The translations under genes and the position numbers were made by a program. 18,093 nucleotides of DNA from Avidehalobacter sp964569265 (GTDB taxonomy: Bacteria > Bacillota > Dehalobacteriia > UBA4068 > UBA4997), in assembly GCA_964569265.1 (NCBI GenBank), contig CAZMTO010000031.1, positions 1 through 18,093 of the forward strand, in the 5' to 3' direction. Positions 1 through 6,883 of this stretch are shown here, piece by piece (the first letter of the stretch is position 1; each line of letters opens with the position of its first letter). Under the pieces are notes generated by a model. It saw nothing but the letters and a program-made list of their open reading frames with translations, had not been told where the DNA came from and searched no databases.

Positions 1-417
1 GGCCATGCCAGAAGCGGCAGCAGCCGAAGCCCGATTTGGCGTGCCGGCGGCGTGGTTTTCGCCCCCACCCCTCGTTCTTATGGGTTCCAGATGCCGAGAA
101 AGCAGCGCCGCGTTGCGTTGGCTTCGGCACTGACTGCTAAGATGAGAGCAGGTGAGCTGATCGTTTTGGACAACATCGATTTTGAAGCTCCTAAAACTAA
201 GGCAATGCTTAATGTACTGGGCAAATTTGATGCTGCCAATGCGTTGGTAGTGTTTGCCGGCGATAAAGAAAACGTAGTAAAATCGGCACGCAACATTGTT
301 GGTGTAGAAGCTACTAACGTTACCGGCGTAAACACTTATAAGGTTTTGAACCACAAGCGCGTTATTATTACCAAAGACGCTGTGGCTCGTTTGGAGGAGG
401 TGCTGACTAATGCGTGA
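1..417 (+). CDS. rplD: 50S ribosomal protein L4 (5' end outside window)
   Basis: This is the C-terminal 138 residues of L4, open from the first base of the window. The family is about 205-210 residues long, so roughly a third is missing upstream. L4 binds 23S rRNA and its extended loop lines the peptide exit tunnel. The visible part begins inside that loop (GHARSGSSRSPIWR, then GGVVFAPTPRSYGF), followed by the globular alpha/beta part and the C-terminal segment VIITKDAVARLEEVL. The frame overlaps the start of rplW by 8 nt, which fits translational coupling. In some bacteria L4 autoregulates the S10 operon through the mRNA leader, but that region would lie upstream and cannot be judged here. 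Confidence 0.97.
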   Translation, partial: GHARSGSSRSPIWRAGGVVFAPTPRSYGFQMPRKQRRVALASALTAKMRAGELIVLDNIDFEAPKTKAMLNVLGKFDAANALVVFAGDKENVVKSARNIVGVEATNVTGVNTYKVLNHKRVIITKDAVARLEEVLTNA

Positions 418-697
418 GTATTTTGATGTTTTAGTCAAACCTATGATTTCGGAAAAATCTATCGGTATGATCGAGCAGAACAAGTACACTTTCATCGTGG
501 ATAAAGATGCTAACAAAATTGAGATTGCTCATGCTGTGGAAGAAGCGTTTAAGGTTAAGGTAACTGATGTTACCACCCGCAACTGCCGCGGCAAGGTAAA
601 AACTCAGGGCCGTTTTACCGGCAAGCGCCCCGATGTAAAGAAAGCCGTTGTTACTTTGAAGGACGGCGACTCCATTGAGATGTTCTCTGGTCTTTAA
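410..697 (+). CDS. rplW: 50S ribosomal protein L23
   Basis: A complete 95-residue L23, the usual length. L23 binds domain III of 23S rRNA at the tunnel exit and is the docking site for trigger factor and SRP. The N-terminus (DVLVKPMISEKS) and the C-terminal KKAVVTLKDGDSIEMFSGL are characteristic of the family. The ATG lies within the last codons of rplD (8-nt overlap), preceded by a GGAGG at 394-398. The gene sits between rplD and rplB, as in almost all bacteria. Confidence 0.98.
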   Translation: MREYFDVLVKPMISEKSIGMIEQNKYTFIVDKDANKIEIAHAVEEAFKVKVTDVTTRNCRGKVKTQGRFTGKRPDVKKAVVTLKDGDSIEMFSGL

Positions 698-716
698 TAT
701 AAGGGAGGTATTGTAA

Positions 717-1544
717 ATGGCTATTAAGGTTTATAAGCCCACTTCGCCCGGTCGGCGTGGTATGACTGTATCTGCCTTCGAGGAGATCACTGCCTCGACT
801 CCGGAGCGTTCTTTGCTGGCTCCGCTGACTAAGACCGGCGGCCGCAATAATCAGGGTCGTATGACCACCCGTCATAAGGGCGGCGGGCACAAGAGAATGT
901 ATCGTATCATCGATTTTAAGAGAGATAAGGACATTGTACCGGCTAAGGTTGCAACTATTGAATACGACCCGAACCGTACCGCAAACATTGCTCTGCTTAA
1001 TTATGCAGACGGTGAAAAGCGTTATATCATTGCTCCGCAGGGCTTAAAGGTTGGCGATATCATCGTATCCGGCCCCGAAGCTGATATTAAAACCGGCAAC
1101 GCTCTGCCGCTGGCTAACATCCCGGTTGGTACCGTTGTTCACAATGTAGAAATGCGTCCCGGCTGCGGCGCTCAGATCGCTCGTTCTGCCGGTTCTTCCG
1201 TTCAGTTGATGGCTAAGGTTGATAAATATGCAACCCTGCGCTTGCCTTCCGGCGAAATGCGTCAGGTGCCGATTGGCTGCAAAGCTACCATTGGTGTGGT
1301 TGGCAATGCGGACCAGGTAAACATTAACTTGGGCAAGGCCGGTCGTAACCGTTGGTTGGGCGTTCGCCCGGCAAACCGCGGTGTTGTAATGAACCCCTGC
1401 GATCACCCGCATGGTGGCGGCGAGGGCCGTTCGCCGGTTGGTCGTAATCCTGTTACTCCTTGGGGTAAACCCGCTTTGGGCGTTAAGACGAGAAATAAGA
1501 AGAAGAATTCCAGTAAGCTGATTATTCGTCGGCGCACGAAGTAA
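717..1544 (+). CDS. rplB: 50S ribosomal protein L2
   Basis: A complete 275-residue L2, typical in length. L2 is a primary 23S rRNA binder close to the peptidyl transferase centre. It has the N-terminal basic segment and OB-fold domain, an SH3-like second domain, and the conserved loop around residues 226-250 (DHPHGGGEGRSPVGRNPVTP) carrying the family's invariant histidine at about position 230. The residue two before that histidine is Cys (NPCDH), where many bacteria have Val. The basic tail ends in RRRTK. An AAGGGAGG ribosome binding site precedes the ATG. Confidence 0.99.
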   Translation: MAIKVYKPTSPGRRGMTVSAFEEITASTPERSLLAPLTKTGGRNNQGRMTTRHKGGGHKRMYRIIDFKRDKDIVPAKVATIEYDPNRTANIALLNYADGEKRYIIAPQGLKVGDIIVSGPEADIKTGNALPLANIPVGTVVHNVEMRPGCGAQIARSAGSSVQLMAKVDKYATLRLPSGEMRQVPIGCKATIGVVGNADQVNINLGKAGRNRWLGVRPANRGVVMNPCDHPHGGGEGRSPVGRNPVTPWGKPALGVKTRNKKKNSSKLIIRRRTK

Positions 1545-1568
1545 TTTAGCGGAAGGAGGATAAGATTC

Positions 1569-1853
1569 ATGGGCAGATCGTTAAAAAAAGGACCTTATTG
1601 TGAAGAAAGACTGCTGGCGAGAATTGAGGCCATGAATGAAAACGGCGACAAAAAGGTTATTAAAAGCTGGAGCCGCCGTTCCACAATTTTCCCGCAGTTT
1701 GTAGGGCACACTATTGCACTGTATGATGGCAGAAAGCACGTGCCTGTATATGTTACCGAGGATATGGTTGGCCACAAGTTGGGTGAATTTGTTTTGACCC
1801 GTCGTTATCGCGGCCACGGTTCTCTGATTGAAAAAGGTTCTAAATCGAAGTAA
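1569..1853 (+). CDS. rpsS: 30S ribosomal protein S19
   Basis: A complete 94-residue S19, the expected size. S19 forms a pair with S13 in the head of the small subunit near the A-site tRNA. The opening MGRSLKKGPY, the central TIFPQFVGHTIALYDGRKHVPVY and the ending GEFVLTRRYRGHGSL are family hallmarks. The GGAAGGAGGA site at 1551-1560 precedes the ATG at a normal distance. It lies between rplB and rplV as expected for the S10 gene group. Confidence 0.99.
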   Translation: MGRSLKKGPYCEERLLARIEAMNENGDKKVIKSWSRRSTIFPQFVGHTIALYDGRKHVPVYVTEDMVGHKLGEFVLTRRYRGHGSLIEKGSKSK

Positions 1854-1884
1854 TTACGGTATCACCGAGAGGGGGTAGTTTTTA

Positions 1885-2226
1885 ATGGAGGCAAAAGCAA
1901 TTGCCAAATATGTTCGTATGTCTCCCAGAAAGGCTCGCTTGGTAGCTAATCTGATTAAGGGCAAGGATATACACGAAGCAGAAGCCATTCTCCGTTACAC
2001 ACCCAACAAGGCCAGCGGCGTTATTAAAAAAGTAATGCTTTCTGCTGCTGCAAATGCAGAGAACAATCTGGGCTTGGATAAAGCAGATCTGGTTGTTAAA
2101 AATGCGATTATTGATCAGGGACCTTCCATCAAGCGCATTAAACCGAGAGCGCAGGGACGTGCGGATCGTATGGTACATCGCACCAGCCATGTAACCGTGG
2201 TTGTTGCGGAAAGAGAGGAGGCGTAA
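1885..2226 (+). CDS. rplV: 50S ribosomal protein L22
   Basis: A complete 113-residue L22. The family protein touches all domains of 23S rRNA, and its long beta-hairpin lines the exit tunnel and takes part in macrolide response in other species. The family start (AIAKYVRMSPRKARLVANLI) and the C-terminal RTSHVTVVVAE are clear. The hairpin tip here reads PRAQGRADRM; many relatives have RAMGRA or RARGRA, so this is a mild variation. A GAGAGGGGG site lies upstream, and the gap to rpsC is only 3 nt. Confidence 0.98.
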   Translation: MEAKAIAKYVRMSPRKARLVANLIKGKDIHEAEAILRYTPNKASGVIKKVMLSAAANAENNLGLDKADLVVKNAIIDQGPSIKRIKPRAQGRADRMVHRTSHVTVVVAEREEA

Positions 2227-2229
2227 GCA

Positions 2230-2955
2230 ATGGGTCAGAAAGTTAATCCGAAAGGACTTCGCGTTGGCGTTATCAAAAACTGGGATTCCCGTTGGTACGC
2301 TGACAAGCAGTATTCCGATTATTTGCTGGAGGATTACAAAATTCGCCAGTTTTTAAAGAAAAAGTTGTATGAAGCAGGTATCTCTAAGCTGGAAATTGAA
2401 AGAGCTGCTAACCGCGTTAAGGTAAACATCTTTACCGCACGCCCCGGCATTGTTATTGGCCGCGGCGGCGCAGATGTGGAAGTTTTGCGCGAAGAGCTGA
2501 AGAAGATGACCGGCAAGAATGTTTTCTTGAACATTGTAGAGGTTAAGCGCCCCGAGCTGGATGCTCAGTTGGTTGCAGAAAACATTGCTTCTCAGTTGGA
2601 AAAACGTATTGCCTTCCGTCGCGCTATGAAGCAGGCTATGGGCCGCACTATTCGTATGGGCGCCGAAGGTATTAAGATTATGTGCTCCGGCCGTTTGGGC
2701 GGTGCCGAAATTGCCCGCAGTGAATGGGTATCGGACGGTAAAGTTCCGCTGCACACCCTGCGCGCAGATATTGATTATGCTACTGCCGAAGCAAACACCA
2801 CTTATGGTAAAATCGGCATTAAGGTATGGATCTACAAGGGCGAAGTTTTAGGTGGCAGACCGCTGCCCACCGAAGAGCAGAAGGAAGAGCAGCGTCCGCA
2901 GCGTCGCAATGCTCGCCCGCGTAACAGAAGAAAAGGTACGGAGGAGGGCGCATAA
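2230..2955 (+). CDS. rpsC: 30S ribosomal protein S3
   Basis: A complete 241-residue S3. The N-terminal MGQKVNPKGLRVG and the type-II KH domain with its IGRGG loop at residues 76-80 identify it. S3 forms part of the mRNA entry channel and its helicase activity. After the conserved GEVLGGRPLP segment comes a basic, glutamate-rich tail of about 30 residues. This makes the protein longer than the Bacillus version, but tails of this kind are common in Clostridia. The start uses GGAGG at 2217-2221, inside the end of rplV. The stop codon overlaps the rplP start by one base (TAATG). Confidence 0.98.
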   Translation: MGQKVNPKGLRVGVIKNWDSRWYADKQYSDYLLEDYKIRQFLKKKLYEAGISKLEIERAANRVKVNIFTARPGIVIGRGGADVEVLREELKKMTGKNVFLNIVEVKRPELDAQLVAENIASQLEKRIAFRRAMKQAMGRTIRMGAEGIKIMCSGRLGGAEIARSEWVSDGKVPLHTLRADIDYATAEANTTYGKIGIKVWIYKGEVLGGRPLPTEEQKEEQRPQRRNARPRNRRKGTEEGA

Positions 2956-3383
2956 TGTTATTGCCGAAGAGAGTTAAATATCGTCGCCAACACCGTGGCC
3001 GTATGAATGGTAAGGCACACAAGGGCAACTTTGTTTCTTATGGCGAATATGGCTTGCAGTCTTTGGAAGCAAGCTGGATTACCAGCCGCCAGATAGAAGC
3101 AGCCCGTGTTGCGATGACTCGTTATATTAAGCGTGGCGGTCAGGTTTGGATTAAGATCTTTCCGCAGAAGCCCGTTACCAAAAAGCCTGCCGATACTCGT
3201 ATGGGTTCCGGTAAGGGCGCACCCGAATTTTGGGTTGCAGTTGTAAAGCCGGGCAAGGTAATGTTTGAAATTGCCGGTGTTTCGGAAGAAACCGCAAGAG
3301 AAGCTATGCGCTTGGCTATGCACAAGCTGCCGGTTAAGTGCAAGTTTGTTAAAAAAGAAAATGCAGGGGAGGTTGAGGCATAA
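2955..3383 (+). CDS. rplP: 50S ribosomal protein L16
   Basis: A complete 142-residue L16, standard size. L16 binds 23S rRNA near the A site and contacts aminoacyl-tRNA. The family start MLLPKRVKYRRQHRGRM and the loop PADTRMGSGKGAPEFWVAVV are present. The arginine of that loop is the residue hydroxylated in some bacteria, although nothing here shows that modification. It is joined to both neighbours by one-base TAATG overlaps, so translation of rpsC, rplP and rpmC is probably coupled. GGAGG lies just upstream in both cases. Confidence 0.99.
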   Translation: MLLPKRVKYRRQHRGRMNGKAHKGNFVSYGEYGLQSLEASWITSRQIEAARVAMTRYIKRGGQVWIKIFPQKPVTKKPADTRMGSGKGAPEFWVAVVKPGKVMFEIAGVSEETAREAMRLAMHKLPVKCKFVKKENAGEVEA

Positions 3384-3586
3384 TGAAAGCACAGGAGATC
3401 CGTGATTTGTCTAATGACGAGTTGCAGAAGAAGGTTGCCGATTTGAAGGTTGAACTGTTCAACCTGCGTTTCCGTGCCGCGACCGGCCAGTTGGAAAACC
3501 CCTCCAGCATCAAAGATGTTAAGAAGGATATGGCACGGGTAAAAACCATTATTCGTGAAAGAGAGCTTAAACAGGCTGAGGCATAA
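3383..3586 (+). CDS. rpmC: 50S ribosomal protein L29
   Basis: A complete 67-residue L29, usual size. It is a small two-helix coiled protein near the tunnel exit next to L23. The pattern MKAQEIRDLS, then ELFNLRFRAATGQLENPS and the helix RVKTIIRERE, is diagnostic. The ATG overlaps the rplP stop by one base and is preceded by a GGGGAGGTTGAGG stretch, so it is probably translationally coupled to rplP. Confidence 0.98.
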   Translation: MKAQEIRDLSNDELQKKVADLKVELFNLRFRAATGQLENPSSIKDVKKDMARVKTIIRERELKQAEA

Positions 3587-3605
3587 GGAAAGGAGGAGCA
3601 TAAAA

Positions 3606-3872
3606 GTGACTAACACTGTAAAGACCCGCAAAACCCAGGTTGGCGTTGTGGTATCTGATAAAATGGAAAAGACCATCGTTGTAAAGGTTGAAACTCACGT
3701 AGCTCATCCTCTTTATGGTAAAACGATGCTTTCCAGCAAGAAGTATAAAGCACACGATGAGAACAACGAAGCCCGTATCGGAGACAGAGTTCAGATTGTA
3801 GAAACCAGACCGCTTTCTAAAGACAAGCGTTGGGCATTGCAAGCAATCGTTGAAAAAGCTCCGATCATCTAA
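3606..3872 (+). CDS. rpsQ: 30S ribosomal protein S17
   Basis: An 88-residue S17 with an OB fold, a primary binder of 16S rRNA. The family core is clear: VGVVVSDKMEKTIVV, then HPLYGKTMLSSKKYKAHDE and GDRVQIVETRPLSKDKRW. I chose the GTG start at 3606 because an AAAGGAGGAG site lies about 8 nt upstream and the resulting N-terminus (MTNTVKTRKTQVG) fits the family length of about 85-88. An upstream in-frame reading into rpmC would add residues with no match to S17. Confidence 0.96.
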   Translation: MTNTVKTRKTQVGVVVSDKMEKTIVVKVETHVAHPLYGKTMLSSKKYKAHDENNEARIGDRVQIVETRPLSKDKRWALQAIVEKAPII

Positions 3873-3906
3873 TGCAGATTAAGTCAAAGAAGGGAGGCGG
3901 CTTTTA

Positions 3907-4275
3907 ATGATTCAAGCTGAAACCAGATTAAAAGTCGGTGACAATACCGGTGCAAAAGAACTGCTCTGCATCAAGGTTTTGGGCGGTTCTCGCCGTCGTT
4001 ACGCCACTGTGGGCGATGTGATCATTTGTTCTGTTAAGGTTGCAACACCCGGCGGCGTGGTTAAAAAAGGCGATGTTGTGCGTGCAGTTGTTGTACGTAC
4101 TAAAAAAGAGATCAAGCGTCCGGATGGCTCGTACATCCGTTTTGATGAGAACACCGCTGTAGTTATCAATGATGCAAACCAGCCCAGGGGCACACGTATT
4201 TTTGGCCCTGTGGCCAGAGAGTTGAGAGAAAAGGACTTTATGAAGATCGTTTCTCTGGCTCCGGAAGTGCTCTAA
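3907..4275 (+). CDS. rplN: 50S ribosomal protein L14
   Basis: A complete 122-residue L14, exactly the common length and very well conserved. L14 binds 23S rRNA at the subunit interface, forms bridge B5/B8, and is the docking site of the silencing factor RsfS. Visible hallmarks are MIQAETRLKVGDNTGAKE, the central ATPGGVVKKGDVV and the ending ARELREKDFMKIVSLAPEVL. The GGGAGGCGG site at 3892-3900 precedes the ATG. Confidence 0.99.
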   Translation: MIQAETRLKVGDNTGAKELLCIKVLGGSRRRYATVGDVIICSVKVATPGGVVKKGDVVRAVVVRTKKEIKRPDGSYIRFDENTAVVINDANQPRGTRIFGPVARELREKDFMKIVSLAPEVL

Positions 4276-4293
4276 GGCTGGGAGGTGGAAAAA

Positions 4294-4620
4294 ATGGCTA
4301 ATAAGTTGCACGTTAAAAAAGGCGATACGGTTGTTGTAGTTGCCGGCAAAGATGTTGGTACAACCGGTAAAGTATTGGCAGCCAGCCCCACAAAAGGCAA
4401 GGTTGTTGTAGAAAAGGTTGCCATGATCAAACGCCACACCAAGCCCAGCAAGAACGACCCTCAGGGCGGTATTATGGAGAAAGAATCGTTTATCGATGCT
4501 TCGAACGTTATGATGTACTGCTCTAAGTGCAAAAAGGGTGTTCGCCTGGCACATGTTGCAGATAAAAACGGTAAGACTGTTCGTGCCTGCGTAAAGTGCG
4601 GCACTAAATTTGATAAGTAA
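4294..4620 (+). CDS. rplX: 50S ribosomal protein L24
   Basis: A 108-residue L24, an assembly-initiator protein of the large subunit. The N-terminal KOW motif spans about residues 6-35 (HVKKGDTVVVVAGKDVGTTG). The C-terminal half carries two CxxC pairs (Cys76/79 and Cys99/102) that probably bind zinc, as in many but not all bacterial L24 proteins. I chose the ATG at 4294 because GGGAGGTGG ends about 6 nt upstream. A GTG at 4285 in the same frame lies inside that site and is unlikely to be used. Confidence 0.98.
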   Translation: MANKLHVKKGDTVVVVAGKDVGTTGKVLAASPTKGKVVVEKVAMIKRHTKPSKNDPQGGIMEKESFIDASNVMMYCSKCKKGVRLAHVADKNGKTVRACVKCGTKFDK

Positions 4621-4646
4621 TTGGAGAAAGGAGGAAGTTTCATAAA

Positions 4647-5192
4647 ATGGCAAGCAGATTAAAAGAACGCTATGACAGCGAAATCAGACCTTCTCTCCAG
4701 GAGAAATTCGGTTACAAAAATGTAATGGAAATCCCGAAGCTGGAAAAGGTGGTTATTAATATGGGCCTGGGCGAAGCTGTTCAGAACCCCAAGGCATTAG
4801 ATGCTGCGGTATCTGACCTGGCTACTATTTCCGGTCAAAAGCCGGTTATCACCCGCGCTAAAAAGTCCATTGCATCTTTTAAGATCCGTGAGGGTATGGC
4901 GATTGGCTGCAAAGTAACACTGCGCGGCAAAATGATGTATGATTTTGTAGATAAGCTGATCTCGGTATCTTTACCCCGAGTTCGTGACTTTAAGGGTGTA
5001 TCTGACAAGGCATTTGACGGCCGTGGTAACTATACCCTTGGCCTTAAGGAACAGCTTATCTTCCCCGAGATAGACTATGAGAAGATTGACCGTCTGCGCG
5101 GTTTGGAAGTATGTTTTGTTACCAGTGCCAAAACTGACGCTGAGTGTAAGGAGCTGCTGACCCAGATGGGTATGCCTTACGCTAATAATTAG
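4647..5192 (+). CDS. rplE: 50S ribosomal protein L5
   Basis: A complete 181-residue L5, the usual length (about 179-180). L5 binds 5S rRNA with L18 and forms the central protuberance, contacting P-site tRNA. The family segments VMEIPKLEKVVINMGLGEA, QKPVITRAKKSIASFKIREG and NYTLGLKEQLIFPEI are all present. The stop codon TAG overlaps the AGGAGGG ribosome binding site of the following S14 gene. An AAAGGAGGAAG site precedes the ATG. Confidence 0.99.
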   Translation: MASRLKERYDSEIRPSLQEKFGYKNVMEIPKLEKVVINMGLGEAVQNPKALDAAVSDLATISGQKPVITRAKKSIASFKIREGMAIGCKVTLRGKMMYDFVDKLISVSLPRVRDFKGVSDKAFDGRGNYTLGLKEQLIFPEIDYEKIDRLRGLEVCFVTSAKTDAECKELLTQMGMPYANN

Positions 5193-5203
5193 GAGGGAAG
5201 ATT

Positions 5204-5389
5204 GTGGCTAAAAAATCGATGATTGCGAAGCAGCAACGGAAACCCAAGTTTCAGGTAAGAGGCTATAATCGCTGCAAGATATGCGGCCGTCCTCATGCTT
5301 ATATGCGTAAGTTCGGCATTTGCCGTATTTGTTTCCGTGAGCTGGCTTATAAAGGCGAAATCCCCGGCGTAACCAAGTCCAGTTGGTAA
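5204..5389 (+). CDS. rpsZ: 30S ribosomal protein S14, zinc-binding (type Z)
   Basis: A 61-residue S14 of the short zinc type, which binds in the 30S head near S3 and S19. Four cysteines (C24xxC27 and C40xxC43) form the zinc knuckle in YNRCKICGRPHAYMRKFGIC, and the protein ends in the invariant KSSW. It starts with GTG at 5204, supported by AGGAGGG at 5191-5197 and the family start MAKKSMIAKQ. In some Bacillota a zinc-free S14 paralogue exists elsewhere; none is visible here. It is also annotated as rpsN. Confidence 0.98.
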   Translation: MAKKSMIAKQQRKPKFQVRGYNRCKICGRPHAYMRKFGICRICFRELAYKGEIPGVTKSSW

Positions 5390-5420
5390 GTCGGACCTTT
5401 AAGGAAGGAGGTAATCGCAA

Positions 5421-5819
5421 ATGGTTGTAACTGATCCTATCGCTGATTTTTTGACAAGAATCAGAAATGCCAATATGGTATTTATGGATAAGGTTGAAAT
5501 TCCGGCGTCTAAAACCAAGATGAGTATGGCTGAGATCCTGAAGGAAGAGGGCTTCATCAACGACGCGGAATATATTGAGGACGGTAAGCAGGGCGTTATC
5601 AGAGTGTATCTGAAGTACGGCGCTAACCGTGAAAAGATAATTAACGGCTTAAAGAGAATCTCCAAGCCGGGCTTAAGAGTATACGTTGGTAAAGAAGAAC
5701 TGCCCCGCGTTATGGGTGGTTTGGGTATTGCCATCATCTCTACATCCCGCGGCTTGATGGTGGATAGAAAAGCTCGTAAAGAAGGCCTTGGCGGCGAAGT
5801 TCTCTGCTACGTATGGTAA
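5421..5819 (+). CDS. rpsH: 30S ribosomal protein S8
   Basis: A complete 132-residue S8, the standard length. S8 is a primary binder of the central domain of 16S rRNA and, in E. coli, represses the spc operon by binding its mRNA near rplE. The start (TDPIADFLTRIRNAN) and the C-terminal GGLGIAIISTSRGLM followed by EVLCYVW are diagnostic. A strong AAGGAAGGAGGT site lies about 9 nt before the ATG. I did not identify an S8-target mimic in the mRNA by eye. Confidence 0.99.
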   Translation: MVVTDPIADFLTRIRNANMVFMDKVEIPASKTKMSMAEILKEEGFINDAEYIEDGKQGVIRVYLKYGANREKIINGLKRISKPGLRVYVGKEELPRVMGGLGIAIISTSRGLMVDRKARKEGLGGEVLCYVW

Positions 5820-5854
5820 GAGCTGCCGACAACAGGAAAGAGGTGTTTTAGAGA

Positions 5855-6397
5855 ATGTCCAGAATTGGTAAACTGCCCATTGTGATCCCTGAGGGGGTTG
5901 AAGTTAAAGTGGACGGCCAACTGGTTACCGTTAAGGGCCCCAAGGGTGAGATGAGCAGAACTGTTCGCCCGGAGGTTTGCGTTAAGGTAGAAGATGGTCA
6001 CGTTGTAGTAACCCGTGAAAGCGATGTTGCTGCTGTTCGTTCGTATCATGGCCTGACCAGAGCGCTGCTGGCTAATATGGTAACCGGTGTATCGACTGGT
6101 TTTGAAAGAAAACTGACGATCATTGGTGTTGGTTACCGTGCTGCTGTAAACAACAATGTTTTGGCACTGACTGTTGGTAAATCTCACCCGGTAGAAATGC
6201 CGGCGCCCGAGGGTGTTACTATTACTTGCCCCGCGCCCACGCAGATTGTTATTACCGGGCCTGATAAAGAAGTTTTGGGCGGCTTTGCTGCCAGAATTCG
6301 CGCACAGCGTCCGCCGGAGCCCTACAAGGGCAAGGGTATTCGCTATGAAGGCGAGTATGTTGCTAAAAAGGCCGGTAAAACCGGCGGCAAAAAGTAA
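5855..6397 (+). CDS. rplF: 50S ribosomal protein L6
   Basis: A complete 180-residue L6 of normal size. It has two tandem copies of the L6 fold: residues about 1-80 begin MSRIGKLPIVIPEGVEV, and about 85-165 contain the conserved PPEPYKGKGIRYEGE near the C-terminus. It sits near the factor-binding site of the large subunit. A GAAAGAGGTG site precedes the ATG. The last codons and stop lie within GC- and AT-paired hairpins, and the following 106 nt are non-coding, which is unusual in this operon. Confidence 0.99.
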   Translation: MSRIGKLPIVIPEGVEVKVDGQLVTVKGPKGEMSRTVRPEVCVKVEDGHVVVTRESDVAAVRSYHGLTRALLANMVTGVSTGFERKLTIIGVGYRAAVNNNVLALTVGKSHPVEMPAPEGVTITCPAPTQIVITGPDKEVLGGFAARIRAQRPPEPYKGKGIRYEGEYVAKKAGKTGGKK

Positions 6398-6419
6398 TTT
6401 GCCAGTTAAACTGTTTTTT
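6371..6419 (+). promoter_or_regulatory. Hairpins over the rplF stop followed by a T6 tract
   Basis: The end of rplF contains a perfect 6-bp stem (GCCGGT at 6371-6376 with ACCGGC at 6380-6385). Directly after it comes another (GGCAAA at 6386-6391 with TTTGCC at 6398-6403) whose loop holds the stop codon. A tiny CAGT/ACTG stem then abuts six T residues at 6414-6419. The arrangement resembles a weak intrinsic terminator or attenuator inside the operon. The stem next to the T tract is only 4 bp, so strong termination is not expected. Confidence 0.35.
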
Positions 6420-6428
6420 ATATCTTTG

Positions 6429-6473
6429 GCCGCTTGATTACCCAAGGCTGCGTACCTTGGGAGTATCAACGGC
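6429..6473 (+). promoter_or_regulatory. Long imperfect hairpin between rplF and rplR
   Basis: The left arm is GCCG, a bulged C, TTGAT, TA, CCCAAGG (6429-6447). The loop is CTGCGTA (6448-6454). The right arm is CCTTGGG, AGT, ATCAA, CGGC (6455-6473). That gives 16 paired bases with a 7-bp perfect apical stem, one bulge and one small internal loop. No T tract follows, so it is not an intrinsic terminator. Its place directly before rplR suggests an mRNA control or processing element, possibly a binding site for a ribosomal protein. That role is inference; the pairing is visible in the sequence. Confidence 0.6.
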
Positions 6474-6503
6474 GATTGAAAGAATGTAAAGGAAGTGAAA
6501 ACC

Positions 6504-6866
6504 TTGTTTAAAAAGGTAAATCGTAAGGCTCGCCGCCAAAAGAAGCATTATCGTATCCGCCGTAATATCAGCGGTACGCCCGAATATCCGCGGTTAGCTG
6601 TATATCGCAGTTCGAATCATATGTATGCCCAGATCATTGACGACACCAAGGGTGTTACCCTGGCTGCTGCTTCTACTTTAGATGCCAGCTTAAAGGGCAA
6701 TTACGGCGGCAATATAGAAGCTGCTAAAAACGTAGGCAAGCTGATTGCTGAACGTGCTTTGGAAAAAGGCATTAAGGGTGTTGTATTTGATCGTGGCGGT
6801 CTCCTGTATCATGGTCGTGTTGCTGCTTTGGCGGAGGGCGCCAGAGAAGGCGGCCTGGAATTTTAA
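6504..6866 (+). CDS. rplR: 50S ribosomal protein L18
   Basis: A 120-residue L18, which binds 5S rRNA together with L5. Family segments are RIRRNISGTPEYPRLAVYRS, HMYAQIIDDTKGVTLAAAST and VVFDRGGLLYHGRVAALAEG. I chose the TTG at 6504 because the resulting start MFKKVNRKARRQ aligns with the usual L18 N-terminus, gives the common length of 120, and stands about 6 nt after GGAAGTGA (6491-6498). An in-frame GTG at 6495 falls inside that binding site. The gene follows the long structured gap after rplF. Confidence 0.95.
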   Translation: MFKKVNRKARRQKKHYRIRRNISGTPEYPRLAVYRSSNHMYAQIIDDTKGVTLAAASTLDASLKGNYGGNIEAAKNVGKLIAERALEKGIKGVVFDRGGLLYHGRVAALAEGAREGGLEF

Positions 6867-6874
6867 GAGGAGGT
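6867..6874 (+). promoter_or_regulatory. Ribosome binding site that decides the rpsE start
   Basis: GAGGAGGT immediately abuts an ATG at 6875 and lies 9 nt before a second in-frame ATG at 6884. Spacing makes the second ATG the likely start. Confidence 0.7.
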
Positions 6875-6883
6875 ATGAATTCA

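Noticed and set aside
3928..4653. A 241-codon minus-strand frame opposite rplN and rplX
   Set aside because: Antisense to two highly conserved ribosomal genes, with no recognisable protein features.
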